Source: Eutypella sp. D-1
Taxonomy: Eukaryota > Ascomycota > Sordariomycetes > Xylariales > Diatrypaceae
DNA: 64,000 nt
Direction: 5' to 3'
NCBI GenBank assembly: GCA_023313575.1
Contig: JAJTTP010000002.1
Span: forward strand, 1,054,001 to 1,118,000
Numbering within the stretch: the stretch's first letter is position 1; each line of letters opens with the position of its first letter. The notes under the pieces were generated by a model. That model was given only the letters and a program-made list of their open reading frames with translations. It was not told where the DNA came from and did not search any database. This document shows, piece after piece, positions 1 through 10,748 of this stretch. The translations under genes were made by a program, and so were the position numbers.

Positions 1-431
1 CACTACTGGGCTCCCCTTCGACTCGACCTTCTGTCTAAACCTGCCCAGTGGCCCCTATCCGGCTTTCTTTTGATTTGCTGCCTGGAATTGTTGGTCAAAC
101 CCCGAAAGGCCAAGCCGTGACGTCGAGGGCGTCCGAGGCTGCTTATGATTGAAACACTGCAACCAGTTCTCGACCACTGCGATAGGTCGGCAAGCCACTG
201 GCGGTCTAATGTCTTAGAAGCCACTTATAAAGAGCGGGTACTGCGTGTAAGCGACAACGAAAAATGTCTTAATGGCACTCATTATAACTTGCTTCTAAAA
301 TGACATCTTCCCAGGCCTTTCGGCAGAGTTTTAATCACCTCCATCCATTCGTTGTAGACTTCTTGGTCGGTCTGAAGCTCATTCTTACACACGATATCAT
401 TTTCTCTCCAAGAGAGGATAATAAGCAGTCA
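1..431. other. left flank, no gene recognised
   Basis: Only short overlapping open frames are present and none resembles a known family. The segment presumably holds the promoter and 5' UTR of the permease that starts at 432. An in-frame ATG at 300 could extend that permease by 44 residues, but the extension adds nothing recognisable. Confidence 0.5.
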
Positions 432-2086
432 ATGGGTGAAAAGGAAGATGTGCCCGCTGACGCCATGGTTGCTAACCAACCCATAGGCAATATGACGGGT
501 CTGGGACAAGATTCCGATGTTGCTGCGCAGTTCCTCGCTTCACTTGACCCGGCCATCGTAAATGAGCCGATCACCAAGGAGGAGAGTAGGCGACTTCTCT
601 GGAAAATAGACCTCATCATCCTCCCCTTGTTGACAGTCTCTGTCCTCATCGCATCGGTAGATAAAGTCATCATATCAAATGCTGCCATTTACGGCATGCG
701 TGACGATACCCATCTAGTCGGTGACCAATTTTCGTGGACTGGCTCCATTGTGTATTTTGGATTCCTCGTCGCGGAGTGGCCCGGAAACGTTCTTATCCAG
801 AAGCTCCCGCTCCGAACATTCTACGCCGCGACGGTACTCGCTTGGGGTGGTCTCACCTTCGCTACTGGTGGGACCAACAATTTTGCTAGTCTAGCGTCCG
901 TTCGCTTCCTCTGTGAGTCGCCTTGAATCTATAAGCTAGGGCATCTAGGAGCTGATTGAAATACCAGTGGGAATCTTCGAGGCTATTGTCTTCCCCGTCT
1001 GCACTTTGGTTTCAGCCATGTGGTGGACCATCGATGAGCAACCTATCAGAGTTGCAATCTGGTGCAATACTCTCTCGTCTGTTATCACAGGGTCATTCTC
1101 CTACGGGGTCGGGCATACCAATACAAGCGTTTCCCCATGGCGATTATTGTTTTACATTCTCGGAGTCGTATCAACCATTTGGGGAGTAGTTCTCTACTCC
1201 TTCCTCCCTAGCTCGCCGATTGAAGCCTGGTGGCTTACCGATAGGCAAAAGCTCGTCTGCCTAGAAAGGATTCGGAAGAGCAACACTGGAGTCGAGGACA
1301 AGAAGATAAAGTGGTACCAGATCAAGGAGTGCCTGATGGATCCTCGTTCGTGGCTGATTTCCTTGTTTGGCTGTGCCGTCAACATCCCGAACGGTTAGTC
1401 GACGAAATTAGAAACCCATTCGTTACTCTAAGTGCAATACTAACACTGTTCTGACCCTAGGTGGCCTCGTCACATTTGCTGCTTTGATCGTTAATGGAAT
1501 GGGGTTCAACCCTCTCGAAACCACCCTTATCGGGATTCCCACTGGCGTCATTGGGTGGACCTGGTCTATTGTCTTGAACATCGCCGCAAGTCGCCTGCCA
1601 GGGTGGCGATGCGTCCTCATAGTATTCGCGCTTCTATTCCCGATGACAGCAGCCATCCTCATGTGGAAACTTCCATCAGGTAATAAGTCGTCGTTGCTAG
1701 GTGCCTACTACGGCTTCTATTCGTATTGGGCGCCCTATGCGATGTCCACCTCCCTCCCTATGGCCAATACCTCGGGGCACAGCAAGAAAGTCACGCTGAA
1801 TGCCATGTTCTTCCTAGGCTACTGTGTTGGCAACATATTGGGCCCCCAAGTATTTCGGGCGGATGATGCCCCGGAATATCACAAGGGATACATCGGGCTC
1901 CTAGCGTCGATAGCGGCCGCTGCACTGTGCATATCCCTATATGGCCTTCTATGCCGCCTGGAAAATGCTCGGCGTGATAATATACAGGGAGGGGGTCCGG
2001 AGTCTCAAACGGAGGAAGAGAAGACGCAGGAAGCTTTTTCAGATAAAACGGATAAAGAAAAGATAAACTTCAGGTACACCTACTAA
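432..2086 (+). CDS. MFS permease, Dal5/allantoate permease-like (anion:cation symporter family)
   Basis: This is a plasma-membrane proton symporter of the Dal5/Tna1 group, whose known members import organic anions such as allantoate, nicotinate or small peptides. The substrate cannot be told from sequence. I resolve three exons, 432-912, 968-1393 and 1461-2086 (introns of 55 and 67 bp), coding for 510 residues. The first junction restores the family signature RFLLGIFEA and the second restores NIPNGGLVTF. TM1 begins after a soluble N-terminus of about 60 residues (KIDLIILPLL), and the C-terminus is a charged tail. The ATG at 432 is preferred over 300 because it gives a tail length usual for the family. 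It converges on the NRPS-like reductase gene with a 278-bp gap, which is compatible with a role in product or precursor transport, but that is inference only. Confidence 0.9.
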
Positions 2087-2302
2087 CTAGACAACTACCT
2101 AAGTAGACAAGGACAGTGGAGCGTCTGGCCACTAAAAGTAGTGCCCCCTTTCTTACAGTGGCGCTAAGTCGGCGCTTAGGCTGCCCGTTTTCTCTCCACT
2201 AGACCAGCCTAAGTTACTAGTTACCCCTATACTGATACATAGGCCCCCAGCAAGAGGTTCAATCGTACACGACACAATATAGAATTCGTCCATAGGACAG
2301 TA

Positions 2303-2316
2303 ACTACCTAGGTAGT
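2303..2316. repeat. 14-bp perfect palindrome between convergent genes
   Basis: The sequence ACTACCTAGGTAGT is its own reverse complement. It lies in the 278-bp gap between the stop codons of the MFS permease (2086) and the NRPS-like gene (2365). It belongs to the ACCTAGGT word class that recurs in intergenic DNA of this window. Any role in 3'-end formation is unproven. Confidence 0.5.
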
Positions 2317-2364
2317 GATAACAACTCTGACATCAGGCCGAAATAATACGCGGTCCCATTGCAT

Positions 2365-5300
2365 CTACAAATCCCAGCTGGACAACCAACGTTCCAGCAT
2401 ATGCACATCTACAGCCGAAATATCCACTTTTGAGACACTGTCAATGCGTCCTGATGCGAATGAAGGCTGTCTAGTCTCTGCAATCGAGTCATAGTAATCC
2501 AACAACTTCAGAGCGGGCATTCTGGCGATATCCTCCACACTTGGGTCTGTAATTAATCGGAGCCTTTGGACCCACTCCCGCATCGGAATCACTTCCCTTA
2601 TGTCGTGATTGTTCCGTAGCACATCGACGAACATCTTCCATGGCGACGGACTTTGTGGACAGACGTTGAAAACCTGGATGTTTGTCGGGGCTGGGTTAAC
2701 TGCTACGTCATATAAGACTTGGGCAATCGAGTCAACCGGAACCCAGTCAATATAGGCCGGGAGATCGGGAATAGAGTTAATGGATTTCGCCGTCCGCACC
2801 ATAGCCGATATCCACGGCTGGTCAGCCCACGGCCCCGGACGGTCACCCGTGGGACCACCAATCTGGCCGACGCGGACGATAGATATTGGTATACCTACGT
2901 CATGACTCGCAGCCTCCAACACCCGCTCGGTCGTGAGTTTGGATTGCGCGTACCCTATATTCAGCGCGGCCGCTGCGTCTTGCACTGCGGCCTCAGGCAC
3001 CATAGTCTTCTCTGCCATGCTGGCCACAGCAGACAAAGAGCTGATGAATATGATGTGAATCCCGCGCTCGCTGGAAGCGACTAGCTCCACTAAATCTCGG
3101 GCGGCACGTATGAAGGGTTCAAAGGACCGGATGCCCAAGTTGAAGTCTAGTTTCCACGAGTTGTATATGATGGCATCCACTTCGTTGAAAATGAGGTCAA
3201 TTGTGTTCTTCGTTAGCCCGAGGTGAACCTTCTCGAAATTAATGGTGATGTATACCAGTTTCTGCAGGAGTGACTGCACATTGCCCTTGCATAGCAGACG
3301 AAGAGCGGCCGATTGTTTCACTTGCGCATCACGTCCCCTATTGAGACAATATATTCTAGTGATTTTTGCGCGCTCCATGAGAGTTTCCACAAGATGGAGA
3401 CCTAGGTATCCCGTCGAGCCAATAATAGCTACCGAAGAAGTTCTGGTGAGTGCAGACAAGGTCGGCTTTCTAGGCAGGGTTTCCACGTGTCGCGCAACAG
3501 TTTCGTCCAGTGTACGAGCTGCTGCCAGTTGATAATCCTCTTGAGGAATAATTCCGTCGTTTAGAAATGCTGTAATTAAATCCGCGAGACTGGCAAATGT
3601 TGGGTGGCGGAAAATAGTCCGTGGAGATATCCACGTAACTTGCTTCGAAGTAAAGCGGTGTAGATTACGCTTTAACGATGAGGTAATCTCTAATGTTTGA
3701 ATTGAGTCCATGCCGTATCCGTAGAGATCCTCGTCCTCGTCGATGGTAGTCCCTGGAGGAAACGTTGCGCCGATGATGCTTCGGAGGAAAGCGATAACGG
3801 CCGACCGTTCGTAGAAAGTCTTTGATGACACCTCGAGACTAACTTCGACAACTTTATCTTTCGACATAGCGGCAACTTCGTAAAGCGCATTGATCTGATC
3901 CTCATACAATTTCTCAGTGAGCTTACGCACGATGGTCCCTTTTCCAGTTCTGATGAAAGGCTTGCCGGGAAGAGCACAGATGATCTTGCCCTGATAGATC
4001 CGGCCCTATCGCAGAAGTTAGAACATGAAATCCAGCAACTTAGGCCATACGGTAGTTTTGTATATTGGCATTAGGGAGGAGTTTATGTCAAAGAAATCTT
4101 TGTTGCTCACCTGGCTGGGTACAAGAAAATTCGCCTTTTCGACAAGTGGCCATAGTTGCTCTACAAGATCAGTGCGGGAATCCTCATCAATTGGAGAGTC
4201 CTGTAGCTCTACAAGTAGAGTTGGTTGCGTTCGGCCATTGCCTATCACCAATGCACCCCTTACACTTGGATGGGTTTGAAGACCCAATTCCAAAGGGACT
4301 GGGTTGAACTTCTCGCCATTGTCCAGAATAATGATGTCATCTCTACGACCGTAATACTTGTAGAGCGAATATTTTGAAGGCTCCGAATGGCGTATGAACA
4401 GATCTTTCGTCGGATACCTTGTCACACCGGGCAAGTTGTGATAGATAGCCGTGGTGTCTCTAGTGGTTTCATCGGCTATGATGACCAGCTCAAAGACACC
4501 CTCGGTAGCATCGTATAGTTCCATTTCGTGCTTATAGTTGGGATTGAACTCATGCCAGGCCCATTCATGTCGTGGTAGAGCTAACTCGGGAATTGACATG
4601 GTCTCCGTTGAACCAAAGGGTGAAACTAGCTGCACCACCTGGGACAACCGATCCCCAATAGCAGGATTCGAAGGTGCGCCGCTGTAAGCGACAAAGTCGA
4701 GGGATTCAAAGTATGCAGTCCCATTCGGTTCATTAAGAAGCTGCTCAATAATTGATGGAACCAGAAACATTGCTCGCAACTTTTGTTGTGGCATTATATC
4801 TTTCAGGAGTGGGCCATCTGGTACCATGTGCGGCGGCCCTAAGACAGGTGAGGAGTTTCTGAAAATCGCGTTTACTTGGACTTGTCAGTGATGTGCATAC
4901 GAGATTGTTAAAATGTAAATCCTCACCAGTCATGAATATAAACCCGCCCAACTGTCCAATATGATTTTAGCCTCTTAATCAAGCATATGGGTCAAAAGTC
5001 CTCACATGGAAAAATGGAAAGACTATGAATACTCTCGCTTCACCATCGAAGGCCCACATTGTGGAATCCATCTTCCTACGACCAGCAACGCTTGGCAAAT
5101 TGTGTTCGTTGTCGACAATGGCAAATGATCCATGTGTCATCGTGATTGGTCGTGGATGGCCTGCCCTTGTGTAAGCGTTCTTCAGCACCAGAATGTATGG
5201 TCTTACCCGTAGACCCCGAAGAGTGGAGGACCACAATAGGATCATTTCTTGCTTGTTCAAAATCCTTGTGGAAGGGATAATGATCGGGGCTGCTCTCCAT

Positions 5301-5812
5301 CATCGTGCTGAATGCGGGGATTGATTCAACGCGCACAGAACCCATGTTCTTGCGTATGTGTTGTACAATTGGTGTGATTTCGGCGGCATGAAAAAGCGTA
5401 GTACTCTCGGTTTGCTTCATCAAGAACACGTTCGTCTGAGGAGGGTTTCGAGGAGATGGTAGTAGTACCTAAATGCATACACTTTAGCGTCCGTCTTCTC
5501 GGGACAGCAGAAACCTACTTTATATCCGCATTTAACTGCTGCTAAGAAGACTACAACACCACGGAGGTCTGATACACCTATATACGTGATTGTTTCGAAG
5601 CTATTGCTACGGCCAACTCTATCCTCGAGCCACCGAGAAGTAAAGTCGACGCATCGTGCAAGATCAGCTACTGTAACGTCAGAGAATCCGTCTGAAATAT
5701 TTCCAGTCCTGGGAATGGCAGCGTAAAGCCTGTCTGGATTATGCTTTGCTAGCTCGTCAAGGACCGAAGGGAGCAGCCTCCGACCATAATCGGAATTTTC
5801 ATATAGAGCCAT
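2365..5812 (-). CDS. NRPS-like adenylate-forming reductase (A-T-R, aryl/amino acid reductase type)
   Basis: The enzyme is predicted to activate a carboxylic acid with ATP, load it on a phosphopantetheine arm and release it reductively with NADPH as aldehyde or alcohol. Six exons read cleanly: 5812-5519, 5468-5207, 5160-5006, 4951-4927, 4838-4111 and 4005-2365, giving 1034 residues. Introns are 46-105 bp and one exon is only 25 bp. The adenylation domain has HSSGSTGHPRP (near residue 180), PFGSTET, YGRRDDIIIL and GKGTIVRK (near 509). The carrier domain has GMDSIQT with Ser589. The thioester reductase domain has GSTGYLG (684-690) and YAQSK (Tyr840, Lys844). There is no condensation domain, as is normal for this class. 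Adenylation substrate and product are unknown. All catalytic motifs are intact, so the gene looks functional. Confidence 0.92.
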
Positions 5813-7213
5813 TTTGAACAGCAGGGAACTATGAGCTATTGCAGACGTAGAGGAAAGATCAAAATTCTAGGAAGGTGTTGGTAGGTACGTACGTAAGGGA
5901 AAGAGATAACAATATGAAAGGTGGTGAGACTGGTGTTGTATTCTGGTCTAAGGTCTATCTATCTATCTGAGAGGGATACGGGCGAAGCCCGTATCCTTAT
6001 ATAAACGGGAGATAGGTACATCCTACTGGTATGTGGGTCCATACCAGTGACCACTAACAACCAACAGAAGGAGATTTTAGAGCGCGAAGATCAAATTTTT
6101 GTTGCGATGCTGAGGGGGTGAGGGCCAGTTATACTCCAGAAATTCCATGCCATTCGAGTCGCTGCTAAGCTGTTGGAAACATGTTGGAAGTAATGTGCGT
6201 GCCCCGGTGTCATGCGTGAGACTTGATTGGTAGAATACAAGGCAAGAACTAACACTGGAGAACTGTTGGTTACTAGGTGCATGACATAATAATCATGGAC
6301 CAATTGCATATGCATCCAGAATGTTGCGTATAATTGAACCCCCCTATAGTGGGTCTACTAGGGAGGTTTGGCACGTGACAATAGGCCAGGAGCATTAGCA
6401 TCGCTTACATCTCTCGGGAATGAGCTCAGACGTAAACCAGTTAGATGAATAGTTCGATATTCTACATCGTGATACGTTGTAGATTTTGTGAATTTATTTG
6501 GATTAGCCTTGATCTGCGTCATTGGCTTTGTTACAAGGGGAATTGTCTTGGGCTTGGAATAGAATCAGAACAACTAATAATTCTTCTTGGGTCTCGAGGG
6601 CCTTAGGGCTTCTCTCGTCTCGATCAATCGGGTGAGGATCCTAGGTCCTATATATATATACGATTAATGGCTGATGCGTATCGCCATCCGATTATTCTGT
6701 TATAGCCGTCCTAACCGCCATATAGGTGCTGTTGGTCATCTGCGTTCCAACGCCTGCCGTTTGCATCCATAACTGCAGGTATCGTTGCATGATTCCAAAA
6801 GCCATATTCTGCCAAGCCCTCATGCAGAATCCGTATGACAGTCTTTTACTTACTTGTAGATTGGTAACAATTGCTATCGGTTAAAGCCGGTCTCCGGTCC
6901 GTCTGGATATTCTGTTTAATGTCACTCTTTGCGGAGAACTGTGTGCCAGCAAAGAAGGCGAAAGAAACCATAAAGATATAATATTTCGTAACTCCTTAAA
7001 TTGCATATCCCTAAGATCGACTTCCGTCGGGGCTCAAGTCCCCAACACTTAAGTTAATTGTTACTTTAGCATCGTCAGCTCACTTCTTGACCAATTTCTC
7101 AGATAGTTATGGTGCCATGTCATACTTTCAAATGCCTCTCAAAAAGAATCGACAGAAAGGTTGTATTTGCACGAAAGACTGTTGGAGCTATTCTGGGACA
7201 TATGAAATGATGT
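5813..7213. other. intergenic, promoter side of the NRPS-like gene
   Basis: Apart from the palindrome at 5974-5996 and a short TATC run near 5957-5968 I see no gene. Open frames are short and have no recognisable products. Composition is moderately AT-rich. Confidence 0.5.
5974..5996. promoter_or_regulatory. perfect inverted repeat, CGG-N7-CCG, upstream of the NRPS-like gene
   Basis: Ten-base arms GGATACGGGC and GCCCGTATCC are separated by GAA. The repeat lies 162-184 bp upstream of the reductase ATG on the minus strand. The core CGG (5979-5981) and CCG (5989-5991) with a 7-bp spacer match the inverted half-sites bound by fungal Zn2Cys6 regulators. Binding is inferred from pattern alone, and no Zn2Cys6 regulator gene was found in this window. 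Confidence 0.4.
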
Positions 7214-7800
7214 TTATTTAGCCCGGAACTCCCAAAATCCTTTTAGTCCTTCTTCCTCATGGCGTTTTAAGTTTAAGTCATGTATAAGCTCCTACCTCCC
7301 CTTCAACGCGTTCCACATCTCCTGTACGCTCATCCCAGTATCACCACTTAACCCACACACTATTATTCCCGTCTCTCTGCTGAAATCCACGATTTGCTGA
7401 CACCGCGGCCTCCTTACGGTGTCGAAGGCTTTAAAAGCTGCCTGAATATCCGCCCCGGTCGAGACATGCCTGAAAAGAGCCCCTAGCACAGCCGCATCTT
7501 CGAAAGCCTGCCCAGCACCAGCGCCCTGCCATGGCGTCATGGCATGCGCAGCATCACCAATGATTCACACGTAGCCGTGTGTTTATGTTCCAGATTATAG
7601 TAGCCCACTAAATCCGTCTGGTCAAGAAGGAACAGCTTCTGAGATATTAGTACAACTCATTCATTGCAGGCGAGAGAGATTATGATGCCCACACTCACAT
7701 CGATCATCTTGCGCGCTATCGGACCTTCCAGCCAGCTGTCAAAGAATAAAGTACCAGAGTGATAGGTGCCCGCGAATACGACGGAGGCTCGCCAGGATGA
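7214..7800 (-). pseudogene. decayed 3' part of an FAD-dependent (salicylate hydroxylase-like) monooxygenase
   Basis: Reading the minus strand from about 7800 gives a fragment of a class A flavoprotein monooxygenase. The anchor is the second FAD-binding motif IGDAAHAMTPWQGAGAG followed by QAFEDAAVLGALF. The remnant is broken three ways. There is a frame change near 7575-7585, just before HGYV. A TGA lies at 7565-7567 inside HGYV*IIGDAA. A TAG lies at 7292-7294 where the family normally has Trp, and similarity resumes beyond it as ELIHDLNLKRHEEE until TAA at 7214. A plausible intron (7698-7639) survives. The N-terminal FAD domain is missing, because sequence above about 7800 no longer reads as protein. 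The Trp codon change to TAG is of the C-to-T at CpA type on the opposite strand. Confidence 0.75.
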
Positions 7801-8924
7801 TATATTAAGGCTCAGATAGACAGATCATAACGCCTTAGCCCGTACGAATATAAGGGAGGCGAGGCCCCCTATATATAGACCTGGCTCTCGATAGCCTACC
7901 CTACGGGCGTGTGACTATCTTCCCTGACACCAGCCCTCAAGCTCTCGCGTCATCAGTCTCTCTCTTGTGAGGACAATTCTGCGATCTGCGGGGATTTCAT
8001 CGTCGATGCCTGTTGGGCTTCCTAAATCTAAACAACGACTGTTATATGGCGCGGTTTCCATTTGGAAAACAGATATGATTGAAAATCGGGGGTGGAGGAA
8101 TGGTGGGTAGTTTTTGGAACTCCGCGCGGCCATGCATCGAGGAAATGTTGGCTCATTCTTTTATTTTTAGATGAGACGCATATGTAGCACCTATTTCCCA
8201 ATTACCATTCATTGTAATTCAACCTTTGGGTACCAGTAAGCGAGATTTACGACATAGGTGTGTAGTTGGTACCGATAATAACAGATAGAACCCATGTAGG
8301 TGGCTACGTGCCTTGGCACATGCAGGTTGGCTCTTAGGAGGCCCTTACAATGTCATGTGTGATTTTAAGTCAAAAGTTTGCTATAAAATCATAGCGGCTA
8401 TTTGTATTTATAACTATTAACTGCGCTGTCCCTCAAGCGATTGTAAAGCTACTGGCAAAATGAAGACGGGAATGAAATCATACGAAAGCTCTTCAGTGGC
8501 CCCCGGGTCTACTCCTTCAACCATGAGTAAGTAGTGCCTAATCGACTCGAACACAACGATTTAAAGTGTAAAGATTATGTAACTTAGGAAAGATAATTGG
8601 TAATCGCTACTGTCGTGTTCACTAGAGTCCATATCGAGAATATGCTTAATCAACCTAGCCGATGATGCTGTCGATTGGAGGCCGCGTTGGCAGTGCTATC
8701 CCACCACTGTCCTTCAGCATTCGCTGTAGCCTCCAGGAGATTCTTATTCCAAACAGACCAGATAGTACCGGAAGGTTAAGGTTCCTTTCAAATTATGGAA
8801 CATTAGGAATGGTTGACCTTCATCTCTTGCTATTCGCCAATTGTAAACTTTCAGAGCCACGGTTCTTATGGAATATGCCTTAAATTCAATACGGCTTCCG
8901 TAAATACGATGCGCCTGCCTATTC
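7801..8924. other. intergenic, no gene recognised
   Basis: The segment begins where the monooxygenase remnant is cut off. A 72-codon frame at 7915-8133 on the minus strand has no family resemblance. The 7826-7912 stretch has short inverted GC blocks (AGCCCGTA and CTACGGGC) that could be a degenerate small element, but I cannot define its ends. Confidence 0.4.
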
Positions 8925-9911
8925 TCATAGAGTCTTCATCACCCTGATCCGATTCTCTGCTGCCCTCTCAACTGCGCTAAGGCCCCTCTGGATATCAAAG
9001 CCATGCGGAAGGCCCGCGAACACGTGGATCTCGACCTCCACCCTAGCAGCAGATAATCTTGCCGCATAGTCGATGCTCTCTGTGCAGAAGATGTCCAGGC
9101 CGCTAACATCGATGTAGGTACTTGGAAGACCAGCCAAGCTCTGTGCCCTTGCTGGTGCCGCGTAGGGGCTCACGTCGGCCTCGGGATTGCCCGCCTTATC
9201 CTCACCTAGATAAGCACTCCAACCAAACCTATTCGTCTCCGGGGACCAGATCACGAGGTCCGACAGCGGATCATCAGACTTGAACTTTTCGCTCGTGCGA
9301 TCGTCAAGCATAGGGTAGAAGAGAAATTGCTTTGCGAGTGGTGGGCTTAATCCTCTATCCCTAGCGAGCAGGGCAGTGCCAGCCGCGATACCCCCGCCGG
9401 CCGATTCGCCCACGATTGCTATGCGGGCCGGATCGACACTGAGCTCGACGGCATTGTCTGAGAGCCACTTGATCGCGGCATAGCAATCCTCTACGGCGGC
9501 TGGCGCCCGATGTTCTGGTGCTAGCCGGTAGTCGACGGCAAAGATCTGCACCCCCCAATCATCGACATGCGCGGCGATCTTGGGCCGTTGAAGCTCCACG
9601 CCCCCGAAGACCATCCCACCACCGTGGACCCATACAAGCGCCGGTTGCGGGGAACCCGAAGTGGCATTGCGCTGAGCGGCGGTTCCGAATCGCGTTATAG
9701 TGATCTCAGTTCCGTCTTGGCCTATGGCGGTATGCTTGGACTCCTCAACATTCGGTGGATAGGGGATAGCGCTGTAGAGTTGGGTGAGTATATCGTTGTT
9801 TATTTTGCGGAAGGTGGGCACGTCTTGTGGAGGAGCAAACCCTGGGAGAGGGCGCTTCATAAACGCGGGATTCGCCGCGAGCAACTCTGGGTCGAATTTC
9901 AAAGTCGACAT
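8925..9911 (-). CDS. alpha/beta hydrolase, HSL/arylacetamide deacetylase-like esterase
   Basis: This single-exon gene of 328 residues belongs to the hormone-sensitive-lipase branch of carboxylesterases, which cleave esters or lactones of small acyl substrates. The oxyanion motif HGGG is at 96-99 and the nucleophile elbow GESAGG at 168-173 (Ser170). The likely acid is Asp273 in SGLDIF and the histidine is His303 in GLPHGFD. There is no signal peptide, so it is probably cytosolic. The ATG at 9911-9909 gives the usual length of about 320-340 residues for the family. It sits on the same strand as the NRPS-like reductase and the broken monooxygenase, so it could be a tailoring hydrolase, but general detoxification is equally possible. 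Confidence 0.9.
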   Translation of the reverse strand: MSTLKFDPELLAANPAFMKRPLPGFAPPQDVPTFRKINNDILTQLYSAIPYPPNVEESKHTAIGQDGTEITITRFGTAAQRNATSGSPQPALVWVHGGGMVFGGVELQRPKIAAHVDDWGVQIFAVDYRLAPEHRAPAAVEDCYAAIKWLSDNAVELSVDPARIAIVGESAGGGIAAGTALLARDRGLSPPLAKQFLFYPMLDDRTSEKFKSDDPLSDLVIWSPETNRFGWSAYLGEDKAGNPEADVSPYAAPARAQSLAGLPSTYIDVSGLDIFCTESIDYAARLSAARVEVEIHVFAGLPHGFDIQRGLSAVERAAENRIRVMKTL

Positions 9912-10748
9912 TATTGGCGTCGATATATATATATATGTATATCTCGATATTTTTCTTATTGAGAAGTATTAGATGGCCTGATGCGAAGAACTATATGAGA
10001 TCTATATTGAATGACGTTATGGTGTCTGGCGGCCGCTGGATCAGCTACAGCTAATGGATAGGGAGCTGGGCCCTAGGGTACCATTTATAATTATTTCTAG
10101 GCGTCTGCATTAGCTAGAGATTGACTGAAATGGGTCCTAGTTTGTCCAGGTGGTCGGTCACCGTGCCGCAATTAGTGGATATTACTACATAACAGAATGC
10201 TGCTGTTAGGCACTTTACTGTTAGGTACTTTGCCCCAAACATGGATTCTTGCTTACAGCTTCTTCATTTTTCATGTCATTTCTTATTACACAACACGCTT
10301 CAAAAGATCCCGAAAGATATATGGTATCATCATGACGCGGACTCTATAAACCTTGGTCGCAGTGAGTCTTATGTAGCACCCCTGCCAGGCCCTAATTATC
10401 AACAAGATCGTACCTAGATCGCTGGGCGGACCATCTTTCGACCTCACTTCCTATTGCCCATAGGGCACTTTTCAAAACGAACTAGTTATACAATGTTCCC
10501 TTGTTTCCCAGGCCTTGGTTTAGACGAACAGTACATGCTCGGCACTGCACGCGGCTGTTTTAAGAACGAAATTCGGCCTGTGATCTGCCACATTGCACAA
10601 ATAGTAAGATTGGCATGCATCGTATTTGAGTCTAATTCATATCTGGAAATTCATTATTCAGCCAAACCTATTGTCGTGAGGAAATGTATGATAGCGAGAT
10701 CATGACTTATGAATGTGGGATTGGATTGTTGACATGCTGAGGTAGGCG
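9912..10748. other. intergenic, no gene recognised
   Basis: A TA-rich tract around 9923-9952 lies directly upstream of the hydrolase start. The rest has only short frames without recognisable products. Confidence 0.5.

Noticed and set aside
3..224. 73-codon minus-strand frame at the window edge
   Set aside because: No family resemblance and no support from neighbouring frames. It is most likely a chance frame.
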